DNA of 9,563 bases, from the NCBI GenBank assembly GCA_001001625.1, contig LCKU01000032.1:1-9563 (forward strand), given 5' to 3'. The translations under genes were made by a program, and so were the position numbers. Position 1 is the stretch's first letter. The number at the start of each line of letters is the position of its first letter. The notes under the pieces were generated by a model. That model did not search any database, was not told where the DNA came from, and was given only the letters and a program-made list of their open reading frames with translations. Source of the DNA: Parcubacteria group bacterium GW2011_GWA2_45_30. Lineage in GTDB: Bacteria; Patescibacteriota; Minisyncoccia; Sungbacterales; HO2-52-23. Positions 6,941-9,563 of this stretch are shown here, piece by piece.

Positions 6941-7098
6941 TGCCAATCCGATGCGAATATAATGCCAATTTAGCGAATTGCGAATCGTTGCTATTCGAGT
7001 ATGTCGAGAATATACATTATGGTATCTTTTCGATTTCACTCGAAGAATATTTATTCGCAATTGGTAGATTGGCATAAGATTTGTAGATTGGCATCACA
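6936..7098. repeat. 163-bp imperfect palindrome directly upstream of dnaJ
   Basis: Paired arms from outside in: TGTGATGCCAATC (6936-6948) with its exact complement at 7086-7098; ATGCCAAT (6962-6969) with ATTGGCAT (7068-7075); AATTGCGAAT (6976-6985) with ATTCGCAATT (7053-7062); TTCGAGT (6994-7000) with ACTCGAA (7038-7044); and TCGAGAATATAC (7004-7015) with GTATCTTTTCGA (7022-7033, 10 of 12 pairing), with a 6-nt apex. All share nearly the same axis near 7018-7019. It includes the stop codon of the preceding gene and ends 4 bp before the dnaJ ATG. Transcribed, it would form a long hairpin beside the dnaJ start and could hide or expose the initiation region. Confidence 0.88.
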
Positions 7099-7102
7099 TT
7101 TC

Positions 7103-8209
7103 ATGGCAAAGGATTACTACAAAACTCTTGGTGTTGCTCGTAATGCCACCAAGGAAGAAATAAAAAAGAAATACCGCGAACTTGCGCATAAACATCATCC
7201 GGATAAAGGCGGGGATGAGGCGCGTTTCAAAGAAGTAAACGAGGCCTACCAGGTGCTCTCGGACGAGCGCAAGCGCAACCAGTACGACCAATACGGGCAT
7301 GTTTTTGATGGATCGGGCGGAGGCGCGGGCGCGGGACAAGGCGGATTTGAATGGCCCGGCGGATTTCGGGTTGATTTCGGGCAAGAGGGCGGCGCGGGTT
7401 CAGGGGATTTTGATTTTACCGATGTTTTTGATGATTTTTTGGGCGGATTCGGAGGCGGCGGCCGCGCTAAAGCGCGTTCTAAGCGGGGCAAGGATATTCA
7501 AATTGAGCTTGAAATTAAATTTGAAGAATCAATTCTGGGCGGAAAAAAGGAATTCAGTTTCGCGCGCCTGGGCCGCTGCGGACGCTGTGAAGGTTCGGGT
7601 GGCGAGCCAAATACAAAAATAAAGGAATGTCCGACTTGCCGCGGACAAGGCAGTGTGCAAAAAACCCAGCGGACTATTCTTGGATCATTTACTCAAGTCG
7701 CGACTTGTCAGGAATGTCACGGTTCGGGCAAGCGACCGGAGTCATTATGCTCGCATTGCCGCGGCCGGGGAGTGGAAGAAATTACTGAAAACCTTGAAGT
7801 AGTAATACCCAGAGGAATAAATAATGGCGAGATTTTAAAAATTACCGGCAAAGGCGAGGCGTCTCTGTATGGCGGAACACCCGGGGATCTTTATATAAAA
7901 TTGCGAGTACTTCCGCATCCCGTATTTAGGCGACAGGGAGATGATATAATTATGCATTTGCCGCTTAAGCTCTCACAGGCGATTTTAGGGGATATGGTGG
8001 ATGTAGAAACATTGGATGGCGCCATACAATTAAAAATTCCCGAAGGCACGCAATCCGGCGATATTTTGAAAGTCCGCGGCAAAGGCGCATTTAGTTCTTC
8101 CGGTTACGGTCGGGGAGCGCTACTCATTGAAATTAAAGTTGAAATTCCAAAAAAAGCCGGCCGGGAAATAAAAGATATTGCGCATAAATTGAAGTCGGAA
8201 GGATTTTAA
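7103..8209 (+). CDS. dnaJ: DnaJ (Hsp40) co-chaperone, type I
   Basis: DnaJ delivers unfolded substrates to DnaK and stimulates its ATPase. The protein is 368 residues from ATG 7103. The J domain is residues 1-66 (KDYYKTLGVARNATKEEI) with HPD at 32-34. A Gly/Phe-rich region follows (GGGAGAGQGG, then DDFLGGFGGGG). Four CxxCxGxG zinc motifs come next: CGRCEGSG, CPTCRGQG, CQECHGSG and CSHCRGRG. Two C-terminal beta domains follow (VVIPRGINNGEILKITGKG, then LKIPEGTQSGDILKVRGKG). The open frame extends upstream to 7001, but those extra codons come from the palindrome and are unlike any J-protein, so ATG 7103 is the start. No Shine-Dalgarno is visible upstream. A strong terminator follows directly. 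Confidence 0.98.
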   Translation: MAKDYYKTLGVARNATKEEIKKKYRELAHKHHPDKGGDEARFKEVNEAYQVLSDERKRNQYDQYGHVFDGSGGGAGAGQGGFEWPGGFRVDFGQEGGAGSGDFDFTDVFDDFLGGFGGGGRAKARSKRGKDIQIELEIKFEESILGGKKEFSFARLGRCGRCEGSGGEPNTKIKECPTCRGQGSVQKTQRTILGSFTQVATCQECHGSGKRPESLCSHCRGRGVEEITENLEVVIPRGINNGEILKITGKGEASLYGGTPGDLYIKLRVLPHPVFRRQGDDIIMHLPLKLSQAILGDMVDVETLDGAIQLKIPEGTQSGDILKVRGKGAFSSSGYGRGALLIEIKVEIPKKAGREIKDIAHKLKSEGF

Positions 8210-8234
8210 AAAGAGCCGTTACCGGCTCTTTTTT
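8208..8234. terminator. bidirectional rho-independent terminator between dnaJ and uvrC
   Basis: GAGCCG (8213-8218) pairs with CGGCTC (8223-8228) around a TTAC loop, flanked by AAAAA on the left and TTTTTT on the right. It begins at the dnaJ stop codon (TAA 8207-8209) on the plus strand and, read on the minus strand, also ends in a T-run. It therefore fits as the shared terminator of convergent dnaJ and uvrC. Confidence 0.92.
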
Positions 8235-8335
8235 ATTTTTAGCTTCGCGAGCATAAACACGCTCCGGCCGCTTACCGGATATTTTCGGCGCTTCTTTTTG
8301 GCAATACGTTTTTCCGACTTAAACGATTTTTTCAC
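8219..8335 (-). CDS. possible 38-residue highly basic small protein overlapping the uvrC end
   Basis: From GTG 8335-8333 a minus-strand frame encodes 38 residues beginning VKKSFKSEKRIAKKKRRKY, continuing PVSGRSVFMLAKLKIKKSR, and ending at TAA 8221-8219 inside the terminator loop. It overlaps the last 17 bases of uvrC in another frame, as a translationally coupled gene would. About 18 of 38 residues are Lys or Arg, suggesting RNA or DNA binding, perhaps ribosome-associated, but no family is recognised. A weak GAGAG lies about 12 bp upstream of the GTG. The alternative is that it is a chance frame in the uvrC 3' end. The continuous basic composition and the snug fit to the terminator favour a gene. 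Confidence 0.45.
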   Translation of the reverse strand: MKKSFKSEKRIAKKKRRKYPVSGRSVFMLAKLKIKKSR

Positions 8336-9563
8336 GGTATTTAATTTCTCTCAATTTATGATGATATTTTTTGGCAAAACGGTGTGATTCATCGCGAATA
8401 TGCTGAAAAAAATGCATAACTTCCGGCGGCATTTTTTTCAAGCGTATAGGTGTGCTTTTTCTTTCAATATACAATTCTTCCTCTCGTTTTGCGAGTGCCA
8501 CAAGTAGTATGTGTTTACAGACCGTCCGAAAACTATCCGTCAACACCGGGTGTTGAACGGAAAAACACCCGGTGTTTAGAGTTTTCGGACGGTCTGTCAT
8601 TGCTATGATTGCGGCATTGAGTTGCGCTTTGCCGCCATCAATCACCATTAAATCCGGATACTGCCATTCCGGATGTGCGAGGCGCCGCCGCATAACCTCT
8701 TTATGCATGGCAATGTCATTTGCGCCTGTAACACTTTTAACTTTGAATTTTCTATATTCGGACTTGGCCGGAACTCCGTTAATAAATACCACCATTGATC
8801 CCGTGGCATCTGTGCCGGAAATATTTGAAATATCATACCCTTCAACGCGGGATATTTTATTTTTTGTGCCGAGAAGCGATTGCAGTATTTGTTCAATTTT
8901 GCGCCAACGGACGGTCGTTGAAGTCCGACTTCCTCGGGGAAGTCGGACTTCCAAGGGTCTGCGATGCTCAAATATATTTTTCAGTCCCGCAATTTGATCC
9001 CGTAATTTTGCCGCTTCCTCAAATTTATGCCTTTTTGCCGCTGATCTCATTTCTCGTTTCAGTTCCGCGAGTATTTTTCTGCGTCTGCCCTCAAGTACCG
9101 CTATAATGTTTTTGATATTTTCCCGATATTGAATGTTGCAACTAACAAGCGGTCGCTTGTTAGTTGCAACATTTTCTTGGATACAGCAGCAGCCGGGGCA
9201 ACGACCAATCTGTGAATTCAGGCAGGGACGCTTATGAGTAATTTCGCAGATGCAGTAAGGGAATATGCGGCGTAGCAGGCGCAGGGTGGAGTGAAGTGCA
9301 GTGCCGCTGGTGAAGGGACCCACATATTTAGTATTTAGTATTAAGTATTTAGTATTAAGGGGTCTATTTTTATCTTTGATACTAGATACTGGATACTTAA
9401 TACTCGTTTGCGGTTGGTGGGTGATAAAAATTCTTGGAAATTCTTCACGGGTAATTCCCACATAAAAATAATGCTTATCATCCCGCATCAGAATATTATA
9501 TTTAGGATGGTATTTTTTAATGAGTTCCGCTTCTTTCAAGAGCGCCTCAATTTCCGATCCGGT
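8319..9563 (-). CDS. uvrC: UvrC excinuclease subunit, 5' end off the window, lacking C-terminal HhH domain
   Basis: UvrC makes the two incisions around damaged DNA with UvrB in nucleotide excision repair. The frame enters at the right edge (TGSEIEALLKEAELIKKYHP, then YNILMRDDKHYFY, the end of the GIY-YIG domain). It continues through CLNSQIGRCPGCC, the UvrB-binding UVR motif (MRSAAKRHKFEEAAKLRDQI), and the RNase H-like nuclease domain (EGYDISNISG, SMVVFINGVP, DLMVIDGGKAQLNAA, LVALAKREEELY, HFFQHIRDESHRFAKKYH). The catalytic-site Asp and His blocks are present. It stops at TAA 8321-8319 right after HHKLREIKYREKIV, so the tandem helix-hairpin-helix DNA-binding domain usual in UvrC is absent. 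Four palindromic segments interrupt it without breaking the frame (listed separately). The catalytic N-terminus lies outside the window. Confidence 0.96.
   Translation of the reverse strand, partial: TGSEIEALLKEAELIKKYHPKYNILMRDDKHYFYVGITREEFPRIFITHQPQTSIKYPVSSIKDKNRPLNTKYLILNTKYVGPFTSGTALHSTLRLLRRIFPYCICEITHKRPCLNSQIGRCPGCCCIQENVATNKRPLVSCNIQYRENIKNIIAVLEGRRRKILAELKREMRSAAKRHKFEEAAKLRDQIAGLKNIFEHRRPLEVRLPRGSRTSTTVRWRKIEQILQSLLGTKNKISRVEGYDISNISGTDATGSMVVFINGVPAKSEYRKFKVKSVTGANDIAMHKEVMRRRLAHPEWQYPDLMVIDGGKAQLNAAIIAMTDRPKTLNTGCFSVQHPVLTDSFRTVCKHILLVALAKREEELYIERKSTPIRLKKMPPEVMHFFQHIRDESHRFAKKYHHKLREIKYREKIV
8517..8597. repeat. 81-bp palindromic insert in uvrC (27 codons)
   Basis: Perfect 18-bp outer arms (8517-8534 and 8580-8597; core CCGTCCGAAAACT). 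Inside lie two 13-mers in inverted orientation, AACACC-G-GGTGTT (8542-8554) and AACACC-C-GGTGTT (8564-8576), each almost palindromic by itself. The element starts at a uvrC codon boundary and is exactly 27 codons, encoding TDRPKTLNTGCF then SVQHPVLTDSFRTVC. These residues fall between AAIIAM and KHILLVALAKREEELY, where UvrC proteins normally have only a short connection, so this is best read as an in-frame insertion. Confidence 0.88.
8920..8951. repeat. 32-bp palindrome in the uvrC linker
   Basis: Perfect 14-bp arms GAAGTCCGACTTCC and GGAAGTCGGACTTC around TCGG. Each arm is itself a palindrome (GAAGTC-C-GACTTC and GAAGTC-G-GACTTC). It encodes EVRLPRGSRTS in the variable linker between the UVR motif and the nuclease domain, where insertion should be tolerated. 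The outermost base is at a uvrC codon boundary. Confidence 0.8.
9132..9173. repeat. 42-bp palindromic insert in uvrC (14 codons)
   Basis: Perfect 20-bp arms around a 2-nt centre (G9152, T9153). The arms carry the self-palindrome GTTGCAAC at each outer end. The element is exactly 14 uvrC codons, NVATNKRPLVSCNI, starting on a codon boundary. It lies just after CPGCCCIQE, where UvrC normally proceeds directly to a Y-rich helix (here QYRENIKNIIAVLEGRR). Confidence 0.87.
9337..9404. repeat. AGTATTAAGTAT-type imperfect palindrome in uvrC
   Basis: Perfect 12-bp outer arms AGTATTAAGTAT (9337-9348) and ATACTTAATACT (9393-9404) continue inward as reiterated AGTAT units on one side and ATACT units on the other. 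The AGTAT/ATTTAGT pattern also runs out to about 9325. It encodes the repetitive peptides SIKYPVSSIK and LNTKYLILNTKY, placed just before VGPFTSG, the counterpart of the family's YFGPF block. Compared with UvrC proteins this is extra sequence of about 25 residues. Confidence 0.75.

Noticed and set aside
7001..7102. Upstream in-frame extension of dnaJ by 34 codons
   Set aside because: These codons come from the palindrome and encode nothing like a J-protein N-terminus. ATG 7103 gives the standard MAKDYYKTLGV start.
1..9563. CRISPR array
   Set aside because: The repeats are individual palindromes of different sequence. No regularly spaced identical direct repeats with unique spacers were seen.

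Overview
The window looks like a stretch of bacterial chromosome, most likely from the Candidate Phyla Radiation (Patescibacteria/Parcubacteria-type). This is inferred from several traits together: short forms of HrcA and UvrC, few recognisable Shine-Dalgarno sequences, non-ATG starts, moderate GC, and short AT-rich reiterated or palindromic tracts between and inside genes. No 16S rRNA or other lineage marker is present, so the placement is tentative.

Layout. The left third is on the minus strand. It holds the 5' part of cysS (cysteinyl-tRNA synthetase, running off the left edge), a damaged corA (magnesium channel) whose 3' half is open in the same frame as cysS, an intergenic stretch with a 46-bp perfect palindrome and a terminator-like hairpin, and a small four-helix membrane protein gene. 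The middle is a plus-strand heat-shock cluster: a perfect CIRCE operator overlapping a consensus sigma-A promoter, a 5'-damaged hrcA, grpE, dnaK, an unrecognised multi-pass membrane protein, and dnaJ, closed by a strong terminator. The right end is minus strand: uvrC (5' end off the window), which lacks the usual C-terminal helix-hairpin-helix domain, with a probable 38-codon basic ORF overlapping its end.

How the genes work together. DnaK, GrpE and DnaJ are the three parts of one Hsp70 folding machine, and HrcA is the repressor that normally binds CIRCE to shut the cluster off. Here the operator and promoter are intact, but the hrcA reading frame is broken upstream of its first usable GTG codon, so control of the cluster may be altered.

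The most unusual feature is a set of palindromic elements. Four lie inside uvrC without breaking its frame. At least two of these (27 and 14 codons) are exact whole-codon inserts, and their peptides fall where the UvrC family has no matching residues. Others lie in the 5' end of hrcA (about 74 bp), after dnaK (a three-stem structure of 153 bp), immediately before dnaJ (163 bp, including the stop codon of the preceding gene and ending 4 bp before the dnaJ ATG), and upstream of corA (46 bp, perfect). Several share a dyad-within-dyad design, in which each arm is itself a small palindrome. This resembles the idea of the Rickettsia palindromic elements that insert in frame into proteins, but the sequences here are not ones I recognise. 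The second notable point is the corA/cysS frame continuity next to an internal corA deletion.
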